Numbered from the stretch's first letter, positions 23,765 through 36,125 are shown. The stretch: DNA of 64,000 bases from Clarkia xantiana subsp. parviflora (GCA_036873135.1 JAPTYO010000013.1:22069901-22133900), one strand, 5' to 3'. A program made the numbers and translations. The notes: a model not told the origin generated them from the letters alone.

Positions 23765-24463
23765 TGTTGGATATCTGTCCAATTCAGGTTCGTATTTACG
23801 TTTCGGACCTCGCAAACATGCAGAACCACAAACGGATTTTTCAGCGGTCACCCCGGGTCAAAACGGTCCGGATGCGCGCAGCACCCGGACCGGGACTTCC
23901 AGATTGCCTTCACAGTCCGGACCGGTCCAGTTTGCCCAGCAATCCGGACCATGTCGGACATCCGACATGATCCGGACTGTCGACTAGCACCACGCACTTA
24001 CCCCTATTATTTTTACTAAGTATGAGAAGTCAGTGCGCACATAGCCAACCTCGATGTCGGTAAACGTTTTCCTTTAAACCTGCATTGAAACGCATAAAAC
24101 CGGGTACGGTTCTCGGGTTTCCTATAAATAGGGACCTAGACCTCCCATTTGACAACTTAACTCGAAACTCTCCCAAATTGGCTATTTGTGCTCTGACCTC
24201 TCTCTACATACTTTCTCTCTCTAGATTTTAACTTAAACATCGGAGTGGGCTCAACCAGCGCCACCCCCCCTCTCCATGCTGGTTATTGCCCGTTTGCAGG
24301 ACCCGACGTGTAGGAGACCGAGATTGGAGCCAAAGCTAAGTTCGGGGTTTGAGGATCGAGGTTCGCGGATCGTGATGTGCTGACAGGAGATCGTACCTGC
24401 GTGCACATCCAACCCGTTCGCTAAAGGCAACCCAAGGTGTCCCAGGTGGAACCGACCTCAACA
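23765..24463 (+). repeat. 3' LTR of element D
   Basis: 699 bp, near-identical to 13565-14312 except for a deletion of about 50 bp in the GGCAATCCGGA module region and scattered substitutions. It is followed directly by the TSD GGTGT. Confidence 0.9.
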
Positions 24464-24468
24464 GGTGT

Positions 24469-25065
24469 AACTGCTGTATATAGGTATATTGTAGGATGAG
24501 ATTCTATATGATGACATTCCATTTGGTTTCCATGGAAATGCATATCGTATTAGAACCCCTTGGATGGCATTCTCTAAAAGTAGGCGCGACAGGCCCTGTT
24601 GGTCGTAGTGGACCTCCTTGTAAGGTTATCCTTTTGCTCATAGTTGGGGGATGTTTATGCATGCACCCTCTATGCTATCATTGGCAATGTTTGCCCCCTA
24701 GTGTATGTGGTTTTTCTTACTAATGCCATATTCTTTTGGGGATGGAGTTATTGTTCATCTCTCCCTCCTTAGTGTTGACATATCCTTCACAGAGTGGCTT
24801 TTGTTCAGTGGTCACTTCCAGTTGCCTCCTAAGGATGTGCTCTGGAAGAGCTACTCTAGTTGCATTCATGAAAGGATGTGAGGATGGTTCTCATCCTTGT
24901 GGAGAGGTTGTTAATCTGCTTCCTCCTCATCTTGCCCCCTATTGGTATACTCTGGAAAAAGCTGCCATGGGTGCATTTTTGTTGTAGCCACTTCTTTGAC
25001 CTTCTGGCTTGTTCTTGGGTATTTTATTGTTGCCCCCACCAGGGGCTTGTCCTTTATTAGGGGTG
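24469..25065. other. Non-coding internal sequence of older element E, part 2
   Basis: The sequence is continuous with 13559 across element D and with 36131 across element C, judged from the two target duplications. It contains TTGCCCCC motifs and no recognisable protein. Confidence 0.5.
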
Positions 25066-25070
25066 AGGGA

Positions 25071-25735
25071 TGTTGGATCACGGTTGGAACTCCGGTACGT
25101 CCTTGACGGAAATCCGAACTCCTTCGCTCCAAGTAATCCTGCAAGAAGGGGATAGACCGGGCGGTGACCCAGAATCCCTCTCCGATGCTTAAATGAGTAT
25201 CTCGAGGCAGGCAAACAAGTATCAGTATCTAAGTATGTGAACGTATCAATCCTGAGGTAACTCATTCCTTTATATAGGGGAGGGGTTACCTCAGTTACCT
25301 GTTGGGATAACTGCCACGTTCCGTTTATCTCGGCCAGTAGCCCACGTTCCGTCTTTTCCGGCCACTTCCCCACTATGTTGATAGTGGGCGTGTTTCTCAG
25401 CCTCATACTCTGGTGGCAAGTCCCGACGGAAGTCGGGGACTCCAGAGTTATCTCGTTCGGTCACCGCTCGGGGCCCCTCGTCATCGGGACAGGGCCAGCA
25501 TTCTCAGGGATTTAATATCGGGGCCTACTCAGAGGCATATCATCGGGGCCTACTCAAAGGCATATCATCTGGGCCTACTTAAAGGCATAACATCGGGAGC
25601 GTTCAGCTCATATATCGGGACCGACCTTGTCGGGACCCCTTGTATTGGTCTTCTAAGCCTCGTTTGGGGCCCAGTGGGCCTACTTCACCGTTTAGTCGCC
25701 GTTAATGGGCCTAACGGCTATATCAAAACCCATCA
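25071..25735 (-). repeat. 3' LTR of element C
   Basis: 665 bp, near-identical to 35441-36125 except that the latter carries a 20 bp tandem duplication (the GTATTGGTCTTCTAAGCC region). The polypurine tract CTTGGGGGCAAA (minus strand) adjoins at 25736. Confidence 0.92.
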
Positions 25736-26080
25736 TTTGCCCCCAAGACATTAGGGACTTATAGTTCGTCGTGTCTTCCAGTTCCGGACCTCCCGATATC
25801 GGTATCGGAGGGTTTTGACTCTACGAAAAATCTTCTGAAGCAGATCTCCTCTTCCAAGATTCCCCGATATTCCGAGGATAACCACCGAATCCGAAAAGAT
25901 TTCTCGGTCACTCAACTATTAAATGCAGCAGGTGACGAAGCGACGGTTCGGGTACCCGTGCCTGTTTTTTCTGAAAAAACACTTTATAGCCGTTTTGTCT
26001 CTAGTGTTTCGACGATTCAGATTGAGGCGTTTTATCTTCAACGGTTCGGATTGCTATGTCTCTTTGGCTGTCCTCTCTCC

Positions 26081-26087
26081 TATAAAA
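26081..26087 (+). promoter_or_regulatory. Putative TATA box of the opposite-strand gene of C
   Basis: CCTATAAAACCCC lies about 150 bp upstream of the ATG at 26234, with a pyrimidine-rich leader between them. It lies inside the element, next to the 3' LTR, and points toward pol. Confidence 0.5.
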
Positions 26088-26233
26088 CCCCAAATCTTGG
26101 CACTATTCAGTACTCCTTTACCGTTTCATTCTCTGTAGTTTCAAAAGCTCGAGCTCTCCTTTCTTTCTCTGATCAACACTCCGGCGACCAGAATCTCCGA
26201 CCATCAAGATCACCCTTTCTTCTCCGATTCAAC

Positions 26234-29166
26234 ATGCCTGGTAAGATTTCCTCCTTCGATTCTGAAGAAACTTGTTAGCATAGTTTTTCCTTTTATCTCA
26301 ATCAACTTACCCGGACTTTTGCGGAAATCATCTGTGCCTTTTCTTGCTTTGATCCTTTTCCAGACGGTGGATCCAGTTCCGAGGGGAAGAAACCCTTCAA
26401 GTTCGATTATGCTTGCAATGAGATTTCCGACACTGCCTATGATGCAGCTCTCCGGGAGGGGTGCATTACTTCCACCCTGGGAGCCTCGCTTCCCTTTTCC
26501 TTGGCCTCGCGTCCCGGGTGACCCTGTGGCCACTCGTCCCCGGGAAGGGGAGGTATTTGTCTCCACCGGGCAAATATCGGCAGGGATCCGATTCCCCTTC
26601 TGTGGGGACATAGTCGAGATGTGTACATATTACAAAACACATCCGACTACTTTCTCCCCCCACGCCATCCGCGTGTGGAATGATTTCCGCGTCCTTTACT
26701 TTCGTCAACAGTGGCCCTATAGCCTCCGACTTTTCCAGACCTTCTATGGATTGAAGTGCAATGATGCCGGAGTCTGTGCCTTCTACCCGTGGATGCCTAA
26801 GTAGAGCAAGGCGCAGCTCTCTCGGTACAGCTGGAATGGTGACACCTGGAAGGTCGCCAAGGGTCGGGGGCTCATCACTGACTCGGGGCCCGACAACAGT
26901 GGCTGGAAGAGGAGTTATTTCTTCATCCGAAACAGCTCCATCCCATGGCCCCGATGGGAGGTTGAGGCGGACCCTGCTCCCGCTTTCCACACTTACTCCG
27001 AGGAGGATTTCCAGATTCTCCACTGCATCCTGCTTTATCGTTGGGGGGACTCTTTCGCTCCCCTCGACGCCAACTCCATCGGGGAGCGGGACCTGGTTCT
27101 GACCGGGATCCGACTCCTTGATGTCGTCTCCGGGGGTCAACTCTTCGACGGCCCTTCTAACCTCGTTCCTTGGGTAATATTCTAACTGCACTTTCGTGTT
27201 CGTCTTTGCAGCTAAGAAGGTATCATTGCTGACCAATCTCGTGCTTAAGCAAGCGGAGACGGATGCTGTCCCCCGCCCCGCGAGGAAGAGGAAGTCTTCG
27301 AAGTGGGCCGCCTCCTCATCGGCACCTCCCACCTCGGAGCAAATCAAGCGGGCTCGGGTGGAGAAGATGGAGCAGATCTTCAACACCAAGACTCCCGAGG
27401 AAGGTAAACAGCTCCGCTTAGCGATTCGATTGTACAGGAGGCGTATTCCTAAGGAGTTGATCCCCTCCGATAAGGGAGCCAGGATCGAAGGAATCAAACA
27501 CATCCTGCAAGGAGAAACTCCCCACGTCCTCAAAGCGGGTTACTACAATTATTACGGGAAGGACCAGTACCTTTCCCGTCGCGTCATTTGGTGTAAGGAT
27601 CCTGATCAACTTCCTGACTTTCTTTCTGAAGCTTCTCATCCTCCAGCTGCAGGTCAGTCGGGAGCTGGAGCTTCGGCGGAGGTGCCACCCTCCGACGCCC
27701 AGGTCGGGGAGCCCCTCCTTTCTCTTCTAGCCCCAGGAGGATCGAGGACTGAAGACGCCCCGACGGACGGCCAGTTCCGTCGGGTGATGGACCTGGACAT
27801 CTCTCACTCTTCAGAGGAGGCGAGCGAGGGTCAGCCCCTGGTTCGTCGTCGGGGGGCGAGGCAAACCCCGCTGGAGCCGACTCCCGAAGGGCTGCCTCCA
27901 TCTTCTCCGGCGCAGCAGCTGTCGCCGGTCTTGAGCCTGACTCCCGAGGGGCCGACGGGTTCTCACAGCGGCTCGGAGGCCCGCACCTCCTATACTCAGA
28001 GGGTCGTTCCCCCTCTCCCCTTAGACGGGAGCTTCTACCAGCTTTACTCTCCCGACCAGGCGGCGGCTCCTTGGACTCCGATCGAGTCGTTGCGGGGGGT
28101 CCCGCTGCGTCGGGATGATGTATCATTGGAACTTGGTCTGCACCTGCTGGCAGGCTCAGTTTCGCCATCTATGAAGATCCCGCTCTCTTTGGCTCGAGAG
28201 GACATCCACGCGGACATTCGCGCCATGGCCGTTCGTCGCGTGGAGGTAAGGTTTCCTGTTTTTTGCACTTAGTACATATAAGGCAGAATATTTTTGTGTA
28301 CTGACCTCTTCCCTTCTTCTTCACAGGAAATATTGGACCAACACCGTTGTTTCGGGTATGTCCTGGCCTTGGAGGAGGCCCTGGAGCAGGAGCGAGCCAA
28401 GGCGGGCCCCGAGGTCTTGGCCAAGCTCAAGGAGGATCTAGCTGCCTCCGAGTCGTCGAAGGGGAAGTTGGTTAAGGAGCAGGCCCTCTTTAACCAGAAG
28501 ACTCGGGACCTCCTGAGGCAGGTCCATGACTTTGAGAGGTTGCTGAAGCAGGAGCGCCAAAGGCTCAGTGAGGAGCAGCAGGGGCGCGCGGAGGATCGGG
28601 ACAGGCATGTCCTCGAGAAGAAGGCCCTAGAGGACGCCAAGGCGGGGCTGGAGGCTGAGAAGGTCCTTATCATCAACCGGTCCCAACAGATGGAGCGGGA
28701 ACTTGCTGAGTTTCCCACCAAGCTGGCCGAGGCTGAGGCCAAGGGACGGGAAGATTATCGGGGCTCCGAGGCTTTCCAACTGGACGCAGTAAAGTTCTGT
28801 ACGGCGGAGGTGGAGACCACCCTGCTTAACGCTGTCGAGGAGCTCCATCTGGAGTATGGTGGTGCCATCGATTTCACCAAGTCTCAGAACCTCGCCCCCT
28901 TCGCGGAGAGGTACTTCAACCTTTCTGAGGAGAGCGACGGGGCCAACACCCCCGAGGGGGCTGCGGGTGCTGAAGGCACGGTGGAACCTCCAAGTGCAGA
29001 ACTCCCGACAACTGAGCCCCCGATGATCGACCCTTCACCGGCTGACTTCCCAGAGTCCGATCCTCCCGCGACCAATCTTCCAGAGTCCGATCTCCCGATC
29101 ACGGAGCCTTCTGCCACAGACCTCGTGGACCCTGCTCCCCTCGACGCTGCCAAGGATCAAGCTTGA
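26234..29166 (+). pseudogene. Opposite-strand accessory gene of element C (spliced, damaged)
   Basis: The gene is antisense to gag-pol, as in other Tat elements, and its role is unknown. Exon 1 would be only ATGCCTG, followed by GTAAGA and an intron ending in TTTTCCAG at 26363. The next exon carries the 'putative gypsy type transposon' segment (FVSTGQISAGIRFPFCGDIV, HAIRVWNDFRVLYF, SYFFIRNSSIPWPRW). A frameshift near 26470-26515 and a TAG at 26802-26804 interrupt it. A second large block (about 27211-28245) is basic, then Pro/Ser-rich. A clear intron 28246-28326 (GTAAGG...CACAG) leads to a last exon with a long Glu/Lys-rich coiled coil and a Pro/Glu/Ser tail ending at 29166. The junction near 27174-27211 is unclear because that gap is very short for a plant intron. 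Confidence 0.65.
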
Positions 29167-29254
29167 TTGCTTTATTTTCAAATCCTTGTAATTTCCTTCT
29201 CTGTCGTGAACCTCCTAGATCTTTATAATATCAATCTTTTTGGTCCCAATTATC

Positions 29255-29890
29255 ACTGCACCACTTAAGGTGAATTAACTACGCCACTTAAGGCAATTCG
29301 ATCATATCACTTAGAGTAATTTCGACGCGTCACTTAAGACATTTTACCCACACCACTTAAGGCGATTTAATCGTGCCCCTTAAGGCAACTTATCCACACC
29401 ACTTAAGGCGATTTAATCGTGCCCCTTAAGGCAACTTATCCACACCACTTAAGGCGATTAAATCGTGCCACTTAAGGCAACTTATCCACACCACTTAAGG
29501 CGATTTAATCATGCATTTTAAGGCAAAACCACGCCACTTAAGGCGATTTAATCATGTCATTTAAGGCAAAACCACGCCACTTAAGGCGATTTAATCATGC
29601 CATTTAAGGCGGAACCACGCCACTTAAGGCGATTTGACTACACCACTTAAGGCGATTTAAGCATGCTTAGAATGATAAGTCTTAGCATAGTCTGGTCGGA
29701 AGCAACCTCTTTATTCATTGATGGCTCAACACGATAAACAACTTGCACCACTGAAGGCGTCTTAATAAAGAACTTGCACCACTAAAGGCGACTTAATAAA
29801 TAACTTGCACCACTGAAGGCGACTTAATAAATAACTTGCACCACTGAAGGCGACTTAACGAACAACTGGCACCACTGAAGGCGACTTAAT
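29255..29890. repeat. Two minisatellite blocks in element C (about 23 bp and 31 bp units)
   Basis: Block 1 (about 29260-29660) repeats CACTTAAGGCGATTTAAT and its variant CCCTTAAGGCAACTTAT. Block 2 (about 29740-29890) repeats CTTGCACCACTGAAGGCGA at 31 bp steps. They sit between the end of the accessory gene and the end of pol, which face each other. Confidence 0.85.
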
Positions 29891-29891
29891 A

Positions 29892-32800
29892 TCAAACATG
29901 ACATTTCTTCAAGTGTTCGCCACTAAAACAATGCTTCAACACATTGCCATCGAGGTCTTCCAACTTATACGCATTCCGAGCTGGCATCCCCACGACCTTA
30001 TAAGGTCCTTCCCATTTTGGTGACATCTTGTTGATCCGATCCAAAAGGGTAAATTCGTTCCGACGCCAGACCAGTTCCCCGACAAAGAACTGTCGAGACT
30101 TGACTCGTCGATTATAATATCGGGTCGTTGCCAAGCGCATCCGAGCCTGGGCCTCCTCGGCACTCCGCCTTTTCTCTTCGACCAAGTCCAAGTCCAGACG
30201 CCTCATTTCATCATTCGAGAGCGGTTCGTAATACCTCGTCCGATGGGATGCCACAGCTATTTCGACGGGAGCAACTGCTTCCGTGCCATAAACAAGGCCA
30301 AACGGATTCTCCCCGGTCGATCGTTTGGGTGTCGTTCTAACAGCCCAAAGCACATTTTCCAGCTCGTCCAGCCATTTTCCCTTCAAGGCATGGACCCTCT
30401 TCTTCAGGCCATCCATCACGATCTTGTTGGCTGACTCTACTTGTCCATTGGTTTGAGCATGACGGACAGAAGCTGTCTGATTCTCAATTTTCAGTTCCTC
30501 CAAGCACTCCTTCCACTGGGCCCCGTTAAACGGGGGGCCGTTATCACTGATCACCACCTTGGGGATCTCGTATCGGGATATGATGTGGGTCTGGAGGAAT
30601 TTGAGGATATGGTTCCCCATTGTCTTGGCCAATGCCTTAGCTTCTATCCATTTCGAAAAATAATCAATAGCCACGACTAAATATCGACACTGACCTTTTG
30701 CAATTGGAAGGGGTCCCACCAAGTCGATTCCCCATTGCGCGAAGGGCCAAGCACTCTTGATGGACGTCAGATCGGCAGCTGGAGCCACGATGTTCGGGGC
30801 GTACTTCTGGCAAGCGTCACAGGATCGGACTAGCATCGTTGCCTCCTTGTTCATCGAGGGCCAGTAATAGCCCAGGTTCAGCGCTTTCCTCACGATGGAT
30901 CGGGCACCTTCATGACAGGCCAAATATCCCTCGTGCACCTCCCTAAGGATTCGACATGTGTCGGGCTCAGCCACGCATTTCAGATAAGGAGTTAAATACC
31001 CCTTTTTGTACAGCTGATTGTCCACCATCACATAATTGGGCGCGATTCGACGTATTTTGCCAGCTGCTACTTCATCGTCGGGGACTGCCCCCGTGGTCAG
31101 ATACGTGGCTATCAGGGTCATCCAAGTGGGCTCCTCCGATCCGATCTCAATAGCACAAACCTCTGACTGATCGGTGGTTGACAGGATCACCTTCTCCAAG
31201 AAATGCACCTTCCGACTTTCATCGAGGGGTGCCCCCAGGGCGAACTTGCTCAAGCCATCTGCTTCCACATTATCCTCCCTCGGGATCGCTTCAATATCGA
31301 AGCTCTTGAAACTCTCCTTCAGGGTTTGCACATCCTGAAGGTATTTTTTCATCATCGGGCTCTTTGCTTCGTATCGCCCCTGGACTTGGTTCACGATCAG
31401 GCTAGCGTCACACTTCACCTTTAAGTGACCAACTCCCGTTCCTTTAGCAATCTTGAGGCCAGTGATGAGAGCCTCATATTCAGCTTCATTGTTGGTGGCC
31501 CTAAATGTCAAGGCCAAGGCATATCGGAGGGGCTCGCCTCCGTCTGGTGGTATCAGTACGAAACCTGCTCCCGATCCTTCTGAATTTGAGGAGCCATCGG
31601 TGTACATCTCCCAAGTATTTTCAGCGTCGGGCTGTTCTGACTGCTCTGTTATCGGGACCTCCGTGGTTGCCCCCTCTACAGGGCCCGCTTCTTCTAGATC
31701 AGGGGCTGTAGACTCTGCTATGAAATCCGCCAACGCCTGGCCCTTAATAGCCATTCTCGGAGCAAAGTGAATGCGGAACTCACTAACCTCGACTTCCCAT
31801 TTCACTAATCTCCCCGACACATCAGGTCGGTTCAAAAAATGTTTCAAGGGCTGATTCGTCAAAACATTAATTTCATGCGCGTGGAAGTAAGGCCTCAGCT
31901 TCCGAGCAGTAACAATCAAAGCATAGAGATACTTCTCAACGACGGGATAATTCATTTCAGACTTGGCGAGTGCCTTGCTTACATAATAGACAGGGACTTG
32001 GCTACCCTCTACAACTTTCACTATGACGGAGCTAACAGCAAATTCAGAAACGGCCAAATACAGATAGAGTGGCTCGCCTGGGATGGGCTTCGCCAATGGC
32101 GGGAGGGTGCGGAGGTGCTGCTTGAGTGCCTGGAACGCCTCTTCGCACTTGGCCGTCCACTCAAACTTCTTATTGGCCCTCAACACTTCAAAAAATTGCA
32201 TGGATCGGTCGCTTGCCTTGGACAGGAAGCGATTCATCGCGGCCAATCGGTCGTTCAGCACCTGCACCTCCCGATGGTTCGTCGGGGACTTCATCTCTTC
32301 GATCGCGTTCAGCTTCTCAGGGTTGACCTCGATTCCCCTCTGGCTCACCATAAAGCTCAGGAACTTCCCTGAGTGCACTCCGAAGGCACACTTGGTCGGG
32401 TTCAAGCGAACTTGATGAAGCCTCATCCGCTCGAATGTTGTGGCCAAGTTGTGAACATGATCCTCGGCCTGTCGGGACTTCACCAGCATGTCGTCCACAT
32501 AGGCCTCATTATTTTCCCCAGCATATCCCCGTACAGCTTATTCACCATCCTCTGGTAAGTTGCACCTGCATTGATCAGTCCAAAGGGCATAACATCATAG
32601 TGATAGATGTCACTATCAGCATAAAAGGCGGTGTGGGGGGCATCCTCCTTGGACATCTTGATTTGATTGTAGCCAGAGTAGGCATCCATAAAGCTCAACA
32701 GCTCATGTCCCGATGTGGCATTCACCAGCTGGTCGATCCTCGGGAGCGGGTAGCAATCCTTCGGGCATGCCTTGTTCAGGTCGCGGAAATCAACACACAT

Positions 32801-33535
32801 CCTCCATTTGCCATTGCTCTTCTTCACCAGGACTGGGTTAGCGACCCAGGTCTGGAATCGGAGCTCCTTAATGAACCCAGCATCGAGCAACATGCCCACC
32901 TCTTGCTGGATCGCAATCTTCTTGTTGGCACCCATCAGGCGCCTTCTCTGCGTAATCGGTTTGATCGCGGGATCAATCTTTAGCTCGTGAGTAATCACAT
33001 CGGGGCTGATTCCTGGCATGTCACTCGGGAACCAGGCAAACAGCTCCTTAAACTCCCTCAACAGATCAATCAGTTCTCGGGCCGTCTCCTCAGTCAGAGC
33101 GAACCCGATTTTCACCTTCCTCTGAGGTCCATCAATCTCGACCTCCTTCAAATCTTCCATCTGGGCGGGGCGCCCAAATTCCTCTCGGGGGTCAGCGTCA
33201 GTCTGGAGAACAGTCATAGCCTCCCGATTTCTCCTTCGGGTGGCATTGACATAGCACCTCCTGGAAGCTATCTGATCGCCCTGGACCTCCCCGATTTCGT
33301 GGTCAGTCGGGAACTTCAGTTTCTGATGGACAGTTGAGGCAATTGCCCCCAGCGGGTTGATGGTAGTCCTCCCGATAATGGCATTGTAGGTCCCCGCAGA
33401 CTCGACCACCACGAACTCTACGTTCCTCTTCTCCGACTTCCAACCACTTCCGAACTCGACCGGTAAGGTAATCACCCCGACCGGGTAAGAGGTAGAGCCA
33501 GAAAATCCGACCATCGGGAAGTCCGCAGGCTTCAA
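29892..33535 (-). pseudogene. pol: pol of element C: protease remnant, RT, RNase H, aRNH, integrase
   Basis: This segment supplies copying and integration enzymes. The upstream part (33535-32480) has the C-terminal half of protease (YNAIIGRTTINPLG) and most of reverse transcriptase up to GDMLGKIM. One base is missing just before the catalytic YVDD, which shifts the frame. From 32498 an unbroken 868-residue frame continues: the DD of YVDD at its start, RNase H about 100-260, second RNase H about 295-420 (D301, E338, D364, D414), integrase zinc ligands H522, H529, C560 and C563, and the DDE triad D592, D652, E688. It ends HLKKCHV. Apart from the frameshift and the missing protease active site this is the best preserved polymerase-integrase in the window. 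Confidence 0.9.
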
Positions 33536-35404
33536 GTCAGGTTCCGCTTCATCACGTACCCATCCACGTTCAGGGTCACGACCAAGGCATCATCGTGCGG
33601 GGTCTCCACACCTATCAGGTCCTCCGCTGAGAAGGGAATCACCATTTCTTCTTTCGGAGTCCAATTCCGGGCCCTCTTGCCCAGCACCACAGCAATGGGA
33701 ATCTGAGAAGCATAGACCTCCCGAGCTGCTGTAGTATCTCCTCCTGCAGCAAGTCCTCCGTGAATCACATTAATAGTTCCCCGCTTCTCCTTGCGGGCAT
33801 TGGAAGACTCGGGCTTATCCTTCTTCGGGGATCGACCACGGGATCGGGAACGAGACCGCGATCGGGACCGGGAACGGGATCGGCCCCGTTGTCCAGCCAC
33901 AAATTCCTTGAGCTTCCCCTTCTGGATCAGCTTCTCAATCTCTTTCTTCAACTCCCGACAATGGTTAGTGTCGTAACCGTTGGCACGATGAAAACGACAA
34001 TAACGATCAGTACGAGCTCCCACAGACTCTCCATCTTTTTTCGGGGGATACCTGGCGATACCCTGTCTGTCCATCACCGACAATACAGTACCCATGGAAC
34101 AAATGAGAGGGGTGTAGTGGTCCTCCCGCTTGTCCGACTTCGAGAAACGCTTGTCTTCCCTCCGATCGGGACGGCCTCGACCCCGACTGCTCTCGGGTTT
34201 ATCTTTCCTCCTGCGATCGTCCGAGGGTTTGAACGACTGCTTCCCCTTGTTCGATTTCGGAGGGTCAAGGTCTCCGGCAGCTATCTTCGACTCCTGGACG
34301 TCGATTTGCTGCTTCACCCTCTTCTGCAGCGCCTCCATGTTCCACACAGCCTTCACAGCCACGCTGTGCATCAGGTCGGAACCATATGGTGCTGTCAGGT
34401 TCCGAATGAAGGTACGGATGGTCTCTCCCTCCGACATTTCCTCATCAATCTCGGCCACGCTGGCAGTGTACCTCTGGTAGTAATGCGCCAGAGATTCGTC
34501 GGGCCTCTGTACCACCTCAGCCAGGGACTTCGCGCTTTTCAGGAGGCGCCGACGGCCCTGGTACTGCTGGATGAAGCGATCATGCATCTGGGTCCAGCTA
34601 GAGATGCATCCTGAGGGAAGGCTGAAGAACCACGTCAGGGCCCTCTCACGAGTGTGCCTGGGAACAAAACGCACATTATATCATCATTCGGGGCTCTGCC
34701 TAGACAAGCCAGACATGCTTCTGGACATGACGAACGGGATCTCCCTCGCCATCATACTCCTTAATTGTCGAGATGCCCAGTCCCGGCGGGGCAGTGGTGT
34801 TCACCAATCGGGGGACAAAGGGATGAGTGGATCGATCCCTCAGCTCCGACATCATCTTCTTCTGGTCCCCCATGCAAATGTTCACGATCTTCACCACTTG
34901 ATTGGGGGTGATAGGGCCATTGAGAGGAATGGTCCTATGCTGCACTGGTCCAGGCCCATCGACCACGAACTGCTCCGATAGAGCATGCTCTTTGCTCTTG
35001 TCCTGGTGCTCGGGTTGGGCCTCCTGCCCGTCCCTATTCTCCATCGGCGGAGGCGGAGGCAACTCCTCCTCCTTCTTCTTGGCGGCCTCCCTTCGGTCCA
35101 AGAGAGCCTCCATAGCTTCCAAAAATATTGGCATGGCATCCATCACAGACTTTGCCAAGTCCGGCTTCGCAGGTGCGTCCTGGTCCCTCCTTGGGATCTC
35201 TTCCCGGCTTTCTGACGAGTTTTGAATGGAATCTTCGTGATCATCATGATGCCCCCTTGTTTGGGAAACAGCAGGGGGAGGATCATTCCGATCAACAGTG
35301 CGCTTCGGCGGCCCTGAATTCAGAGTTCCAGCAGGGTAGCGGGAACCGCCGGATTGTCCTTGTCTCTTCTTTTGCTTGCCAGCCATCGAACGGGTAGAAG
35401 TCAT
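33532..35404 (-). pseudogene. gag: gag and protease N-terminus of element C, broken
   Basis: The ATG at 35404 (MTSTR) lies 18-20 bases beyond the primer site. The first part is hydrophilic with a Pro/Glu-rich middle, then capsid-like sequence (RALTWFFSLPSGCISSWTQM, DESLAHYYQRYTASVAEI). A TAG at 34700-34702 and a frameshift before about 34674 interrupt it. The C-terminal part has a knuckle YCRFHRANGYDTNHC, a run of RS dipeptides (about 33835-33890) and the linker INVIHGGLAAGG leading to protease. The frame then stops at 33532 because the segment with the protease catalytic Asp is missing. Confidence 0.85.
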
Positions 35405-35421
35405 TTTTGCTTTTTGCTTCG

Positions 35422-35439
35422 TTCCCACAGACGGCGCCA
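35422..35439 (-). other. Primer binding site of element C
   Basis: On the minus strand TGGCGCCGTCTGTGGGAA follows the LTR end after one base. Confidence 0.75.
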
Positions 35440-35440
35440 A

Positions 35441-36125
35441 TGTTGGATCACGGTTGGAACTCCGGTACGTCCTTGACGGAAATCCGAACTCCTTCGCTCC
35501 AAGTAATCCTGCAAGAAGGGGATAGACCGGGCGGTGACCCAGAATCCCTCTCCGATGCTTAAATGAGTATCTCGAGGCAGGCAAACAAGTATCAGTATGT
35601 AAGTATGTGAACGTATCAATCCTGAGGTAACTCCTTCATTTATATAGGGGAGGGGTTACCTAAGTTACCTGTTGGGATAACTGCCACGTTCCGTTTATCT
35701 CGGCCAGTAGCCAACGTTCCGTCTTTTCCGGCCACTTCCCCACTATGTTGATAGTGGGCGTGTTTCTCGGCCTCGTACTCTGGTGGCAAGTCCCGACGGA
35801 AGTCGGGGACTCCAGAGTTATCTCGTTCGGTCACCGCTCGGGGCCCCTCGTCATCGAGACAGGGCCAGCATTCTCAGGGATTTAATATCGGGGCCTACTC
35901 AAAGGCATATCATTGGGGCCTACTCAAAGGAATATCATCGTGGCCTACTTAAAGGCATAAAATCGGGAGCGTTCAGCTCATATATCGGGACCGACCTTGT
36001 CGGGACCCCTCGTATTGGTCTTCTAAGCCCCGTATTGGTCTTCTAAGCCTCGTTTGGGGCCCTGTGGGCCTACTTCACCGTTTAGTCGCCGTTAATGGGC
36101 GTAACGGCTATATCAAAACCCATCA
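35441..36125 (-). repeat. 5' LTR of element C
   Basis: 685 bp. On the minus strand it starts TGATGGGTTTTGATATAGCC. A CTATATAAATGAAGG TATA region lies near 35638-35652. It differs from its partner mainly by a 20 bp duplication near 36020-36045. Confidence 0.92.

Larger units (their letters stand above)
13565..24463 (+). mobile_element. Complete non-autonomous Tat-type retrotransposon D (TSD GGTGT)
   Basis: Both LTRs begin TGTTGGATATCTGTCC and end ACCTCAACA. Flanking 5 bp repeats GGTGT occur at 13560-13564 and 24464-24468. The internal order is primer site, gag, protease, second gag-like segment, long non-coding stretch, opposite-strand gene, 18 bp repeats and polypurine tract. Reverse transcriptase, RNase H and integrase are absent, so it would need enzymes from a relative. 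Confidence 0.9.
25071..36125 (-). mobile_element. Complete Tat-type retrotransposon C (TSD AGGGA)
   Basis: Both LTRs run from TGTTGGATCACGG to AAAACCCATCA on the plus strand, with AGGGA at 25066-25070 and 36126-36130. On the minus strand the order is LTR, primer site, gag, protease, RT, RNase H, second RNase H, integrase, minisatellites, opposite-strand gene, polypurine tract and LTR. It is 11,055 bp long and the only element here with both gag and pol, although both are damaged. Confidence 0.93.

Noticed and set aside
30128..32415. Plus-strand frames opposite pol of element C
   Set aside because: They are shadows of the well-supported minus-strand RT, RNase H and integrase frames and have no domains of their own.
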